DNA from: JBLNDJ01 sp050261515
Lineage (GTDB): Bacteria > Acidobacteriota > Terriglobia > Bryobacterales > Bryobacteraceae
DNA length: 64,000 nt
Reading direction: 5' to 3'
NCBI GenBank assembly: GCA_050261515.1
Contig: JBLNDJ010000006.1
Span: 1 to 64,000 of the forward strand
The position numbers and the translations under genes were made by a program. The notes under the pieces were generated by a model that worked only from the letters and a program-made list of their open reading frames with translations, was not told the DNA's origin and did not search any database. Position 1 is the first letter of the stretch, and each line of letters opens with the position of its first letter. Shown here piece after piece: positions 1 to 8,863 of the stretch.

Positions 1-57
1 TTCCATCTGTTTGATTGCACCGACGATCTGAGCTTCCGAATGTTTGCTTCTGGACAT
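1..57 (-). CDS. IS3-family transposase OrfA, N-terminal fragment (continues off the left edge)
   Basis: The ATG at 57 is preceded on the minus strand by AAAGGGGGACGGA, a strong Shine-Dalgarno. The 19 visible residues begin MSRSKHSEAQIVGAIKQ, matching the opening of IS3-group OrfA helix-turn-helix proteins, in which a basic start is followed by a (E/A)QI(V/I) helix. OrfA binds the IS ends and is normally joined to the DDE integrase OrfB by programmed frameshifting; neither the rest of OrfA nor OrfB lies in the window. Partial by position in the window, not by visible mutation. Confidence 0.65.
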   Translation of the reverse strand, partial: MSRSKHSEAQIVGAIKQME

Positions 58-121
58 TCCGTCCCCCTTTCAATCCTATGAAATCGTATTCGACTTCATG
101 CGGATTTCGGGGGGCAGGTCA
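1..121 (-). mobile_element. End of an IS3-family insertion sequence, cut by the window edge
   Basis: Bases 1-57 on the minus strand encode the first 19 residues of an OrfA-type transposase. The outer boundary is placed at 121 because the minus strand there begins TGACCTGCCCCCCGAAATCC, the kind of TGA...CCCCC terminus found on many IS3-group elements, about 64 nt before the orfA start. Base composition becomes AT-richer just outside. Only one end is visible, so the second inverted repeat, the target duplication and the intactness of the element cannot be judged. The family call is good; the exact subgroup is not assigned. Confidence 0.7.
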
Positions 122-479
122 AAATATCGATAATCTATCTTCTAGGCATGAAGCATAATTCATCCAATCGCTCGTGTCAATAGTCCGCGCTACTGGGATA
201 TGTATTCCAGCAAACAATAACGATTCCTTGCCACGTAGGAAAAGCGGTTGCCGTAAGGCCAAGGGCCCGAAATTAGTGGTCGGCGAGACTTCCGTTCACA
301 TGTCTCCAACACCACGTAACAGATTCAATTCGCTCGGCGTGGGTGTTCAATAAAGGCCGAAAGCTCCTGACGCTTCGGTTACTTTTATTACGGTGGCCAC
401 CCGCAGTTCACGGTGCGCCGTTCTACGAAATTCGACACTTCAATGCCTCCTGTCGAAACTAAACGGGCATCACATGATC
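122..479. other. Intergenic region without a recognisable gene
   Basis: About 360 bp between the insertion-sequence end and the stop of tex. It is clearly AT-richer than the rest of the window. No ORF with a recognisable product and no tRNA-like cloverleaf was seen. The only structure noticed is a short hairpin at 357-378 (listed separately). It may be a remnant left by the insertion or an ordinary spacer. Confidence 0.5.
357..385 (-). terminator. Weak hairpin downstream of tex
   Basis: CCGA-A-AGC (357-364) can pair with GCTTCGG (372-378) around a seven-base loop, with one bulged base. On the minus strand it is followed by CCTTTATT and on the plus strand by TTACTTTTATT. It lies about 100 bp past the tex stop. 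Short stem and poor T-tracts make this a tentative terminator. Confidence 0.25.
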
Positions 480-2729
480 TCACCGCCGCTTCCACCGCTC
501 CGCCAATGCCGCGAGCTTGTCCTCCATCGTCGTCTGCGGCTTTGGCGCCGGAGGCCGGCGACTCTGCTGCGGGGGCGCTTGCAGCGCCTTGATCGATAGC
601 GCGATGCGCTTCGTCTTCGCGTCTGCTCCGAGCACCTGGACCTTCACGATCTGCCCCGCCTTCACCACCTCGTTCGGGTCCTGCACGTAGCGGTTCGAAA
701 GCTCGCTCACATGCACGAGGCCGTCCTGGTGCACGCCCACGTCTACGAACGCGCCGAACTTTGTCACGTTCGTCACGACGCCCTCGAGCACCATGCCGGG
801 CTGCAGGTCGGCGATCTCGCGCACGTCGTCCTTGAAGCTCGGGGCGACGAACTTGTCGCGCGGGTCGCGGCCCGGCTTTTTCAGCTCTTCAAGAATATCG
901 TTCAGCGTGTACACGCCGGCGGCCAGTTCGTCGCGCTTCACCTTCGCCAGCAGCTCCGGCTTCTCGATCACTTCCTGAATCGTCACCCCCGCCGATTGCG
1001 CGATCTGCTCCACCACCGGGTACGACTCCGGGTGCACGGCCGTCATGTCGAGCGGGTTGTCGCCGCCGCGGATGCGCAGGAAGCCCGCCGCCTGCTCGAA
1101 CGTCTTCGGCCCGATGCCCGGCACCGCCGTGAGCTGTACGCGCGAGCGGAAGCGGCCGTTCTCGTTGCGGTACTCGACGATCTTCTGCGCCGTGCGTTCG
1201 TGAATCCCCGCCACGTAGCGCAGCAGCGCCCACGACGCCGTGTTCAGGTCCACGCCCACGCGGTTCACGCAGCTCTCGATCGCGGTCTCGAGCGAGTGCT
1301 GCAACTGCCGCTGGTCCACGTCGTGCTGATACTGACCCACGCCGATCGACTTCGGATCGATCTTCACCAGCTCCGCCAGCGGATCCTGCAAACGCCGCGC
1401 GATCGAGATCGCGCCGCGCACCGTCAGGTCGAGATCGGGAAATTCCTGCCGGGCGATGTCCGAAGCCGAGTAAATCGACGCGCCCGATTCGTTCACCGTC
1501 ACGCTGAACACGCGGTCGAGCCCCTCGTCCTTCAGGAACCGGCGGACGAAGGCGTCGGTCTCGCGCGACGCTGTGCCGTTGCCGATCGCGATGGCCCGCA
1601 CGGCATACTTCGCGATGAGCGCCTTGAGCGTACGCGAGGCGCCTTCGGTCTTTTCGTTGTGCAGGTAGATGACGGCGTGGTCGAGGAACTTGCCGGTTTC
1701 ATCGACCACCGCGATCTTGCAGCCCGTGCGGATGCCGGGGTCGATGCCGAGCACGGCGAGCTGGCCGGCGGGCGGCGCGAGCAGCAGGTTCTCCAGATTC
1801 TCGCGGAATACCTTGATCGCCTCGGCGTCCGAGCGCTGCTTCAGCTCCATGCGGATCTCGGTCTGGATGGAAGAGTTGAGCAGGCGGTCCCAGGAATCCT
1901 CGGCCGCGAGCTCGAGCTGCGGGGTCCAGTCGCCCGGCTGCTTCAGGATGCGGCCCTTCAGCAACGCGACGGGGCGCGCCGCCTCGAGCTCGATCAGGAA
2001 GTAGAGCACGCCCTCGCTTTCACCACGGCGGATGGCGAGCATGCGGTGCGACGGGATCTTGCGCGCGGGCTCGCGATAGTCGTAGTACATCTTGAACTTT
2101 TCCTGCTCGTCGGCCGCGCTCTCGATCTTGCGGCTCACGATGACGCCCTCTTCGAGCATCATCTGGCGGAGCGCCTTGCGGATGTCGGCGTCCTCGCTGA
2201 TCATTTCGGCGATGATGTGGCGCGCGCCTTCGAGCGCCTCCTCCACTGTGGCGACGCCCTTTTCGGCATCGACAAACGTCGCGGCAAACTCCGCGAGCGG
2301 CGCCGGGCCGGGCTCCTGCTGCCAGATGTAGAGCGCGAGCGGCTCCAGCCCCTTCTCGCGCGCGATGGTGGCCTTGGTGCGGCGCTTCGGCTTGTAGGGC
2401 AGGTACAGGTCTTCGAGCTCGGATTTCTCGAGGGTCGCTTCGATGCGCGCCTTCAGCTCAGGCGTGAGCTTGCCCTGTTCCTCGATCGACGCGAGGATCG
2501 CGGCGCGGCGGCTCTCGAGCTCGCGGAAGTAGGCTAATTTCTCCTCAATGGAGCGGATCTGGACCTCGTCCAGATTTCCTGTCGCCTCCTTGCGGTAGCG
2601 CGCGATGAAGGGCACCGTGCCGCCCTCGTCGAGCAATTCGATTGTCGCAACCAGGCCCTTCAGGGGCACGCCCAGCGCCTGGGCGATATGAATCAGAATT
2701 TCCGGAGACAGAGATATGAGTTCAGGCAT
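480..2729 (-). CDS. tex: Tex-family transcription accessory protein
   Basis: Tex is a cytoplasmic nucleic-acid-binding protein linked to transcription and RNA metabolism. Seen in order: the N-terminal Tex region (GGTVPFIARYRKEATG), a YqgF/RNase H-like fold (VLGIDPGIRTGCKIAVVD, about residue 330), helix-hairpin-helix segments (LTAVPGIGPKTFEQAAGFL) and a C-terminal S1 domain (GMVLEGVVTNVTKFGAFVDV, about residue 640), then a basic tail. At about 749 residues the length is normal for the family. I prefer the ATG at 2729 (MPELISL...) because Tex proteins usually begin just before this helix; an in-frame ATG at 2747 would add six residues. Neither has a clear Shine-Dalgarno. It is divergent from the DUF177-rpmF-plsX cluster and stands alone. 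Confidence 0.95.
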   Translation of the reverse strand: MPELISLSPEILIHIAQALGVPLKGLVATIELLDEGGTVPFIARYRKEATGNLDEVQIRSIEEKLAYFRELESRRAAILASIEEQGKLTPELKARIEATLEKSELEDLYLPYKPKRRTKATIAREKGLEPLALYIWQQEPGPAPLAEFAATFVDAEKGVATVEEALEGARHIIAEMISEDADIRKALRQMMLEEGVIVSRKIESAADEQEKFKMYYDYREPARKIPSHRMLAIRRGESEGVLYFLIELEAARPVALLKGRILKQPGDWTPQLELAAEDSWDRLLNSSIQTEIRMELKQRSDAEAIKVFRENLENLLLAPPAGQLAVLGIDPGIRTGCKIAVVDETGKFLDHAVIYLHNEKTEGASRTLKALIAKYAVRAIAIGNGTASRETDAFVRRFLKDEGLDRVFSVTVNESGASIYSASDIARQEFPDLDLTVRGAISIARRLQDPLAELVKIDPKSIGVGQYQHDVDQRQLQHSLETAIESCVNRVGVDLNTASWALLRYVAGIHERTAQKIVEYRNENGRFRSRVQLTAVPGIGPKTFEQAAGFLRIRGGDNPLDMTAVHPESYPVVEQIAQSAGVTIQEVIEKPELLAKVKRDELAAGVYTLNDILEELKKPGRDPRDKFVAPSFKDDVREIADLQPGMVLEGVVTNVTKFGAFVDVGVHQDGLVHVSELSNRYVQDPNEVVKAGQIVKVQVLGADAKTKRIALSIKALQAPPQQSRRPPAPKPQTTMEDKLAALAERWKRR

Positions 2730-2807
2730 GAAAGGAATCAAAACCATGGTAGCAACGGGCGGCGGATCGTCCGGGTGCTATACTGGAATATCTCCCGCAG
2801 GTGCGGT

Positions 2808-3323
2808 ATGTTTCTGAAAACCAGCGACATGCAGTTGGGCAAGGTGCGCTTTGAGGAGACCTTTGCCCCCGGAGAGATCGAATTTTTCGATCAGCAGCTT
2901 CGCCAGAAGGACGCGATCGTCGCCAGCGGCGTCGCCCAACTGAGCGAAGCCACCATGGAAATCCGGGTTAGCGGGCACCTTGCGGCACGGGTCGAGGCGC
3001 CCTGCGACCGCTGCCTGGAGCCGACCGAGCATTCCGTCGATGCCGATTTCAGCCTCGTCTACCGGCCGGCGTCTTTGACGCCGGAGCACGAGGAGGTCGC
3101 GATCGTGCCCGCGGAGGCCGATGTCGCCTTCTATGAAGGCGAAGGGCTGGAGCTGACCGACGTTGTGCGGGAGCAGATTCTGCTGCTGCTGCCGATGCAG
3201 CGGATCTGTCGCGAAGAGTGTAAAGGAATCTGCCCGGTTTGCGGGCAAAACAGGAATCAGGTTGAATGCCAGTGCCGCCAGCAGCTCTCCGACGACCGGT
3301 GGGCCGGGTTGCGGAACCTGTAA
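2808..3323 (+). CDS. DUF177 / YceD-family protein
   Basis: A 171-residue member of the YceD/DUF177 family, which commonly sits directly upstream of rpmF. It has the CDRCLEP motif about a third of the way in and a C-terminal pair of cysteine motifs (CREECKGICPVCG) that could bind zinc. The start at 2808 (MFLKTSDMQLGKVRFEE) is chosen over the in-frame ATG at 2688, which would run back through the tex start, because family members begin with this strand. Family members have been implicated in 23S rRNA accumulation or processing; a role here is inferred. A TATACT at 2779-2784 is a plausible -10. First gene of the rpmF-plsX-dsbD run. Confidence 0.85.
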   Translation: MFLKTSDMQLGKVRFEETFAPGEIEFFDQQLRQKDAIVASGVAQLSEATMEIRVSGHLAARVEAPCDRCLEPTEHSVDADFSLVYRPASLTPEHEEVAIVPAEADVAFYEGEGLELTDVVREQILLLLPMQRICREECKGICPVCGQNRNQVECQCRQQLSDDRWAGLRNL

Positions 3324-3357
3324 GTCCGATCATCAAGTAGAATAGGTTGATAACACC

Positions 3358-3540
3358 ATGCCGAATCCGAAACGTAGACATTCCGCACAGCGTCGCGGGA
3401 AGCGCCGCGCACATGATTTTCTGGCCAAAGCGAGCCTCTCGGAGTGCCCGAATTGCCATGAGGCCAAGCTCCCGCATCGTGCCTGCCCGCACTGCGGCCA
3501 GTACAAGGGCCGTGAAGTAGTCGAAGTCGCCGAAGAATAA
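3358..3540 (+). CDS. rpmF: 50S ribosomal protein L32
   Basis: A 60-residue protein starting MPNPKRRHSAQRRGKRRAHD, the standard L32 opening, with two CxxC pairs (CPNCHEA...CPHCGQYKG) that form the zinc ribbon of the C+ form of L32. The length is normal. It lies 34 nt after the DUF177 gene and 2 nt before the first possible start of plsX, the classical DUF177-rpmF-plsX arrangement that links ribosome and phospholipid synthesis. Confidence 0.97.
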   Translation: MPNPKRRHSAQRRGKRRAHDFLAKASLSECPNCHEAKLPHRACPHCGQYKGREVVEVAEE

Positions 3541-3542
3541 GC

Positions 3543-4586
3543 GTGAGCGCCCCGGCTATGGTGACCATCGCAGTTGACGCGATGGGTGGCGACCACGCCC
3601 CCAAGGCCGAAGTTGAGGGTGCGGTACGCGCGGCGCGTGCTCATGAGGTGCAGGTTATCCTCGTGGGCAAGGAAGACGTCGTCCGCAAAGAGCTGGCCCA
3701 GTACGACGACGCGCGAAGCCTGCCTATAAAGATCGTGCACGCCTCCGAGCGCGTGACGATGGAAGACAGCGCGGCGCGTGCGGTGCGTTCCAAGCGCGAC
3801 AGCTCGATTCGTGTAGCCTCGCGGCTCGTGCGCGAGGGGATGGCCCAGGGCGTCGTCTCCGCGGGCAACACCGGCGCCGTGATGGCGACGGCCAAGATGG
3901 TGCAGGGCATGGTTCACGGCGTGGACCGGCCGGCGCTGGCTTCCGTATTCCCCACCATCAACGGCTCACCGGCCGTCATGATGGACGTGGGGGCGAACGT
4001 CGATTGCACGCCCCAGATGCTCGCGCAGTTCGCCGTGATGGGCGAGATCTACTCGCGCGTGATCTTCAACAACGACTCGCCGCGCGTCGGGCTGTTGTCC
4101 ATCGGCGAGGAAGAGCACAAGGGCAACGAACTAACGCGCAACGCGTTTCCGGTACTCAAGACGCTTCCGATCCACTTCATCGGGAACGTCGAGGGGCGGG
4201 ACGTGTACACGGGCAAGGCCGATGTGATCGTCTGCGACGGCTTCATCGGCAACGTGGCGCTGAAGGTGAGCGAGGGGCTGGTCGAGGTCATCCGCACCAT
4301 GCTCGAGCAGTCGCTGCAAGCCACCGTCACGCGCAAGGTCGGGTACCTGCTCGCGAACCGCGCGTTCAAGGATTTCAAGAAGCGCGTGGATTATTCCGAG
4401 TACGGCGGCGCGCCTCTGCTCGGGGTCAAGGGCGTCTGCATCATCTGCCACGGCCGCTCGAACGCCAACGCGATGAAGAACGCGATCAAGGTGGCCGCGC
4501 ACTTCGCCGAGGCCCGGGTGAACCAGCGCATCGAAACCGAGCTGAAGCGCTGGACGTCGTCACCCAAAGAGACCGTCCAGGCGTAG
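3543..4586 (+). CDS. plsX: Phosphate acyltransferase PlsX
   Basis: PlsX converts acyl-ACP and phosphate to acyl-phosphate for phospholipid synthesis at the membrane. The family N-terminus (VTIAVDAMGGDHAP) and the segments VVSAGNTGAVMATA, DVGANVDC, DVIVCDGFIGNVALK and YGGAPLLGVKG are all present; about 347 residues is normal. Two starts are possible: GTG at 3543, 2 nt after the rpmF stop, or ATG at 3558 (MVTIAVDAMGGD), which matches where most family members begin. I keep the upstream one for coordinates but consider 3558 equally likely. Cotranscribed with rpmF; dsbD begins 2 nt after its stop. Confidence 0.95.
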   Translation: MSAPAMVTIAVDAMGGDHAPKAEVEGAVRAARAHEVQVILVGKEDVVRKELAQYDDARSLPIKIVHASERVTMEDSAARAVRSKRDSSIRVASRLVREGMAQGVVSAGNTGAVMATAKMVQGMVHGVDRPALASVFPTINGSPAVMMDVGANVDCTPQMLAQFAVMGEIYSRVIFNNDSPRVGLLSIGEEEHKGNELTRNAFPVLKTLPIHFIGNVEGRDVYTGKADVIVCDGFIGNVALKVSEGLVEVIRTMLEQSLQATVTRKVGYLLANRAFKDFKKRVDYSEYGGAPLLGVKGVCIICHGRSNANAMKNAIKVAAHFAEARVNQRIETELKRWTSSPKETVQA

Positions 4587-4588
4587 CT

Positions 4589-6463
4589 GTGAAACGCCGA
4601 ACCTGCTTCCTCGCGAGCCTCGCTGCGTTATGGGTGTGGCCCTTGGCCGCGCAGAAGCTGAATCCCGTCCAGTGGACGTTTCAGGTGGAGCCCGCCGCTG
4701 CGCCTCCCGGCGCGCGCGTTCTCGGACGCGTGACGGCGAAGCTCGAGCCGGGCTGGCATTTTTACGCGCTCGCCGCTCCGAAACCGATCATCGCGACGTC
4801 GATCAAGCTGGCGGAGAACTTGGCGGTCGAGTCCTTTAAGCTCTACCAGCCCGCGCCGGTCACGAAGTTCGACGAGAACTTCGGCGTGAATGTGGCGAGC
4901 TACGAGGGCGAGGCGGCGTTTCTGCTGGAGATTCAGCTTGCGAAGAACGCGCCCGCGGGGCCGCTCGAGTTGACCGCCGAGACGCTCTACCAGAGCTGCA
5001 ATAACAAGATGTGTCTGCCGCCGCGGCGCGCGAGCGCTGCGGCGCAGTTGACGGTGGACCCGAAGGCTGCGGCGAGTGCGCCTGTCATTCCCGCGGGGTA
5101 CACGCTGTTCGATCCGAGCGCGCCGCCACCGGCCGCAGCGAAGCCCGCGCCTGCCGCTCCTTCACAGGCCACGCAGGGGCTCGGCATGTTCATGCTCGTC
5201 GCTTTCGGCTTCGGGCTTGCGGCGATCTTCACGCCGTGCGTGTTCCCGATGATCCCGATCACGGTCTCGTACTTCCTGAACCGCCCGGCCGGCGCGCGTG
5301 CGCGCAGCATCGCCGACGCCGTGCTGTTCTGCCTCGGCATCGTCGTGCTGTTCTCCGTGCTAGGGCTCGTCACGACGGCGATCCTCGGGCCGTTCGGCAT
5401 CGTGCAGCTCGGCTCGAACGTGTGGGTGAATACGTTCATCGCGGCCGTGTTCCTGGTGTTCGGCCTGAGCCTGCTCGGCGCGTTCGAGATTACGATCCCG
5501 TCGGGCGTGCTCACGCGCCTGGACCGCGCTTCGCAAGGCGGCGGCGTCGCGGGCACGCTGCTCATGGGCCTGACGTTCTCGCTCACGGCGTTCGCGTGCG
5601 TGGGGCCGTTCGTGGGGACGCTGCTCGCGGCATCGGTCTCGGGCGGGGGCGTGAAGCCGCTCGCGGGGATGGTGTCGTTCGCAACCGGCCTCGCGACGCC
5701 GTTCTTCTTCCTGGCGCTGTTCCCGTCCTACCTAAAGCGTCTGCCGAAGAGCGGCGGGTGGCTCGAGCGCGTCAAGGTCGTGATGGGCTTCCTGGTGCTT
5801 GCGGCGATGTTCAAGTACCTCAGCTCCATCGACCAGGTGATGCAGTGGGGGCTGCTCACGCGCGAGCGGTTCCTCGCGGCGTGGATCGTGATCTTCGCGC
5901 TTGCGGGCTTGTATCTGCTCGGGTTCCTGCGGCTGCATGGGGCGAAGCCGGATGAGTCGATCGGGATGGCGCGGCTGCTTACCGGCGCGGCGCTGCTGAT
6001 CTTCGCGATCAGCCTGCTGCCCGGGATGTTCGGCGCACCGCTGGGCGAGCTGGACGCCTATGTGCCCGCAGCAGCAACCAGCGGGACGGCCGGCGCGCGG
6101 GGCGACTCGCTCGTCTGGATGAAGAACCAGTACCGCGAGGCGCTCGACAAGGCGCGCCAGGAGAACAAGCGCGTGCTGGTGAGCTTCACCGGCTACGCCT
6201 GCACGAATTGCCACTGGATGAAGGCGAACATGTTCCCGCGCCCGGAGATCGCCTCGGCGATGAAGGACTACGTGCTGGTCGAGCTCTACACCGACGGGAC
6301 CGATGCCGCTTCCGGGCAAAATCAGGCGCTTCAGAGCGCGAAGTTCTCGACAGTCGCCATTCCCTTCTACGCGATCCTCGATCCGGACGAGAAGGTTATC
6401 GCGACCTTCCCCGGCCTCACGCGCGACGCCGCCGAGTTCCTGCGCTTCCTGCGACCTGTATAA
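4589..6463 (+). CDS. dsbD: DsbD-family thiol:disulfide interchange protein
   Basis: It carries electrons from cytoplasmic thioredoxin across the inner membrane to periplasmic thiol proteins. All three DsbD parts are visible in 624 residues. These are an exported N-terminal domain with the cysteine pair C137/C142 (SCNNKMCLPP), a multi-span membrane domain with C217 (TPCVFPMIPITVSYFL) and C337 (ACVGPFVG), and a C-terminal thioredoxin domain with C538-x-x-C541 (GYACTNCHWMKANMF). The start is GTG at 4589, just after the plsX stop, giving a signal peptide that ends near PLAAQK; the longer open frame back to 4004 overlaps plsX and is not needed. The last codons overlap the -10 box of the next gene. 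Confidence 0.93.
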   Translation: MKRRTCFLASLAALWVWPLAAQKLNPVQWTFQVEPAAAPPGARVLGRVTAKLEPGWHFYALAAPKPIIATSIKLAENLAVESFKLYQPAPVTKFDENFGVNVASYEGEAAFLLEIQLAKNAPAGPLELTAETLYQSCNNKMCLPPRRASAAAQLTVDPKAAASAPVIPAGYTLFDPSAPPPAAAKPAPAAPSQATQGLGMFMLVAFGFGLAAIFTPCVFPMIPITVSYFLNRPAGARARSIADAVLFCLGIVVLFSVLGLVTTAILGPFGIVQLGSNVWVNTFIAAVFLVFGLSLLGAFEITIPSGVLTRLDRASQGGGVAGTLLMGLTFSLTAFACVGPFVGTLLAASVSGGGVKPLAGMVSFATGLATPFFFLALFPSYLKRLPKSGGWLERVKVVMGFLVLAAMFKYLSSIDQVMQWGLLTRERFLAAWIVIFALAGLYLLGFLRLHGAKPDESIGMARLLTGAALLIFAISLLPGMFGAPLGELDAYVPAAATSGTAGARGDSLVWMKNQYREALDKARQENKRVLVSFTGYACTNCHWMKANMFPRPEIASAMKDYVLVELYTDGTDAASGQNQALQSAKFSTVAIPFYAILDPDEKVIATFPGLTRDAAEFLRFLRPV

Positions 6464-6464
6464 T
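6459..6464 (+). promoter_or_regulatory. -10 box (TATAAT) 7 nt before the GNAT start codon
   Basis: A perfect TATAAT overlaps the last codons and stop of dsbD and ends 7 nt before the ATG at 6472. No Shine-Dalgarno lies between, so transcription would begin at or next to the ATG, giving a leaderless mRNA. No convincing -35 is seen. Several other genes in the window show the same layout. Confidence 0.55.
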
Positions 6465-6471
6465 TGCGGCT

Positions 6472-7434
6472 ATGGCTGCCGTACCCGAGGCACGCGCCCC
6501 CGATCTGGTGGATCTGTGGCAAGTGCGCGCCCATGAGCTCGAGCCTATGCTGCGGGAGGAGATCCGCACCTGGCGCGAGCTGCTCGCGTGGGACTTCCGC
6601 GCTTCGGCGGATCTGGTGCGGCGGTTCATCGAAGTCCATGCGCTGAACGGCTTTGCGCTCGTGGCGGGCGAGGAGGCGGTCGGGTACGCCTACTATGTCT
6701 GCGAGGATCACAAGGGACTCATCGGCGACCTGTTCCTGCGCCAGGAATACCGCACGCCGGAAAACGAGCGGCGCCTGCTCGCGGCTGTGATCGACCAGTT
6801 GACGCACACGCGCGGCGTACGGCGGATCGAGTCGCAGTTGATGCTCTCGCGCACGGGGAACCTGCGCGCGCTGCCCGCCGCCGCGCACGTCCACGCCTAC
6901 GAGCGGAACTTCATGATGTACGACCTGGCGCGGCCGCCGCTCGACGAGCGGCAGATGAGCCGCGTTGTTTTTGACCTCTGGACCGAGCGCCGCCAGGACG
7001 AAGCAGCGCAGTTGATCGCATCCGCCTACCGCGGCCACATCGACGGCGAGATCAACGACCAGTACCGGTCGGCCTCGGGCGCGCGGCGGTTCCTGTTCAA
7101 CATCGTGCAGTATCCGGGGTGCGGGAACTTCTTTCAGCCCGCGTCGTGGATCGCGGCGGACCGGCAGGGTGGACGGCTGTGCGGCGTGTCGCTGACCAGC
7201 ATGGTGGCGGAGGACTCGGGGCACGTCACGCAGATCTGCACGGCGCCGGGCGTGCGCGGCACGGGCGTGGGCTATGAATTGTTGCGGCGCTCGCTCAACT
7301 CGCTCGCCGCCGCCGGGGCGAAGCAGGTGAGCCTCACGGTGACGGCCGCCAACGAGAACGCGGTGCGGTTGTATAAGAACGTCGGCTTCGAGATTCTGAA
7401 GCAGTTTCCCGCGTTTGTGTGGGACGGGTTTTAG
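6472..7434 (+). CDS. GNAT-family N-acetyltransferase with two GNAT-like halves
   Basis: A 320-residue cytoplasmic acetyltransferase. The C-terminal half has a clear GNAT core: the acetyl-CoA loop in VTQICTAPGVRGTGVGYELLRRSL (V-R-G-T-G-V-G) and the following LTVTAANENAVRLYKNVGFE motif seen in Rim-type enzymes. The N-terminal half (residues about 40-145) looks like a second, degenerate GNAT fold (FALVAGEEAVGYAYYVCEDHKGLIGDLF). Substrate unknown. The ATG at 6472 is chosen because it follows the TATAAT box; the longer frame back to 6208 lies inside dsbD. Its stop is 1 nt from the stop of convergent thrC. Confidence 0.8.
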   Translation: MAAVPEARAPDLVDLWQVRAHELEPMLREEIRTWRELLAWDFRASADLVRRFIEVHALNGFALVAGEEAVGYAYYVCEDHKGLIGDLFLRQEYRTPENERRLLAAVIDQLTHTRGVRRIESQLMLSRTGNLRALPAAAHVHAYERNFMMYDLARPPLDERQMSRVVFDLWTERRQDEAAQLIASAYRGHIDGEINDQYRSASGARRFLFNIVQYPGCGNFFQPASWIAADRQGGRLCGVSLTSMVAEDSGHVTQICTAPGVRGTGVGYELLRRSLNSLAAAGAKQVSLTVTAANENAVRLYKNVGFEILKQFPAFVWDGF

Positions 7435-7435
7435 T

Positions 7436-8743
7436 TCACTTCCCGAGAATTTCCGCGATGCGGTCGGGATCGTTCGGCACCACAGCCGGCCGGTTGCCGA
7501 ACGTGGGTTCGATCTTCGCGCCGCCGGGCGCTTTCAACTCGCCCGTGTGATAGCGGTAGATGTAATCGGGGTCCTTGAGCAGGTTGCCGGTCAGGACCGC
7601 GACCACGTCTTCGTCCGCGCGCATCACGCCGGCGGCTCGCAGCTTGCGGATGCCGGCAAGCGTCGCGGCAGAGGCGGGCTCGCAGCCGATTCCGCACAGG
7701 CCGATCTGCGCCTTCGCGTCCGCGATCTCCTGCTCGGTCGCCTTCTCGACCACGCCGTTCGAGCAGCGCACTTCGTGGAGCGCTTTCGGCCACGAAACCG
7801 GATCGCCGATGCGGATCGCGGTCGCGAGCGTCTCGGGCTGCCTCACGGGGTGCAGCGCCGCGCCCTCGGGCGCGCGCGCCAGTTCGTAGAAAGGCGCGGA
7901 GCCCGCGGCCTGCACAACCGCCAGGCGCGGCATCTTCGAGATCAGGCCGAGTTCGCGCAGTTCCCGCAGCGCTTTGCCGAACGCCGAGGTGTTGCCGAGG
8001 TTGCCGCCGGGCAGCACGATCCAATCCGGCGCGCGCCAGTCGCGCTGGTCCATCATCTCGATGACGATGGTCTTCTGGCCCTCGATGCGGAAGGGGTTGA
8101 TGGAGTTGAGCAGGTAGATGCCGAGCCGCTCGGCGAGCACGCGCACGAGCGCGAGGATCTGATCGAAGTTCGCTTCCACTTCGAGCGTTCGCGCGCCGTA
8201 TTCGAGCGCCTGCGCGAGCTTCCCGTATGAGATGTTGCCGTGCGGGATGAAGATGACCGGCTGGAGTCCGGCGGCGCTGGCGTATGCGGCCATCGAGGCC
8301 GAAGTGTTGCCGGTTGAGACGCAGGCGACTCGCGTCATGCCGAGCCGAAGCGCCTGCGCGACGCCGCAGGTCATTCCGTTGTCCTTGAACGAACCGCTCG
8401 GGTTGAAGCCCTGGTGCTTGAACGTGAGGGCGTCGAGGCCCGCATAGGCGGCGGCGCGCGGCGCGTCGAGCAGCGGCGTGTTGCCTTCGCGCAGCGAGAC
8501 GACGCGGTCGTAGTTGTCGAGGAACGGGATCGCTTCGCGGTAGCGCCAGACGCCGCTCTGATCGAGGCGGGCGTTGCTCATCCGGCGCTCGCGCCAGAGC
8601 TTCTTCAGTGCGGAAGGTTCGTGGGCGCGGCCCGGGTAATCGGCCTCGAGCAGCGCGCCGCAGCGCGGGCAGTTGTAGATCGCCTCCTCGATGGGATAGC
8701 GCGCGCGGCAGCCCGGGTCGAAACAAACGAGTTCAGCAGGCAT
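7436..8743 (-). CDS. thrC: Threonine synthase
   Basis: A PLP-dependent enzyme converting O-phosphohomoserine to threonine. The 435 residues begin with a zinc-ribbon-like segment (C7, C12, C25, C28), as in class-I archaeal-type threonine synthases. The substrate and cofactor regions follow: SLREGNTPLL, NPSGSFKDNGM with the Schiff-base lysine K120, STGNTSASMAAYA, LPGGNLGNTSAFGK and a late VAVLTGNLLKDPDY. No other threonine-pathway gene is adjacent. GATAAT at 8754-8759 (minus strand) lies 10 nt before the ATG, another candidate leaderless start. Confidence 0.93.
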   Translation of the reverse strand: MPAELVCFDPGCRARYPIEEAIYNCPRCGALLEADYPGRAHEPSALKKLWRERRMSNARLDQSGVWRYREAIPFLDNYDRVVSLREGNTPLLDAPRAAAYAGLDALTFKHQGFNPSGSFKDNGMTCGVAQALRLGMTRVACVSTGNTSASMAAYASAAGLQPVIFIPHGNISYGKLAQALEYGARTLEVEANFDQILALVRVLAERLGIYLLNSINPFRIEGQKTIVIEMMDQRDWRAPDWIVLPGGNLGNTSAFGKALRELRELGLISKMPRLAVVQAAGSAPFYELARAPEGAALHPVRQPETLATAIRIGDPVSWPKALHEVRCSNGVVEKATEQEIADAKAQIGLCGIGCEPASAATLAGIRKLRAAGVMRADEDVVAVLTGNLLKDPDYIYRYHTGELKAPGGAKIEPTFGNRPAVVPNDPDRIAEILGK

Positions 8744-8849
8744 GGAATTCCCAATTATCTCAACTTCGGCGCAGCAGAGGCGTTGGACGCCTGTCGTGGA
8801 TCCGGCCGGTGTGCTTCGTGCGTCCTGCTGAACTACCGTGAGAGCTGAC

Positions 8850-8855
8850 TATACT
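8850..8855 (+). promoter_or_regulatory. -10 box (TATACT) 8 nt before the MDR dehydrogenase start
   Basis: TATACT ends 8 nt before the ATG at 8864 and no Shine-Dalgarno is present, which suggests a leaderless transcript. It lies in the 120-bp divergent spacer between thrC and the dehydrogenase. Confidence 0.5.
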
Positions 8856-8863
8856 GGGTTCGA

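Noticed and set aside
122..479. tRNA or small RNA in the left spacer
   Set aside because: No cloverleaf, no TpsiC-like GTTCGA-type arm and no clear promoter-terminator pair could be drawn.
711..2537. A 608-residue plus-strand frame inside tex
   Set aside because: Shadow of tex, composed of His/Arg/Leu-rich low-complexity sequence.
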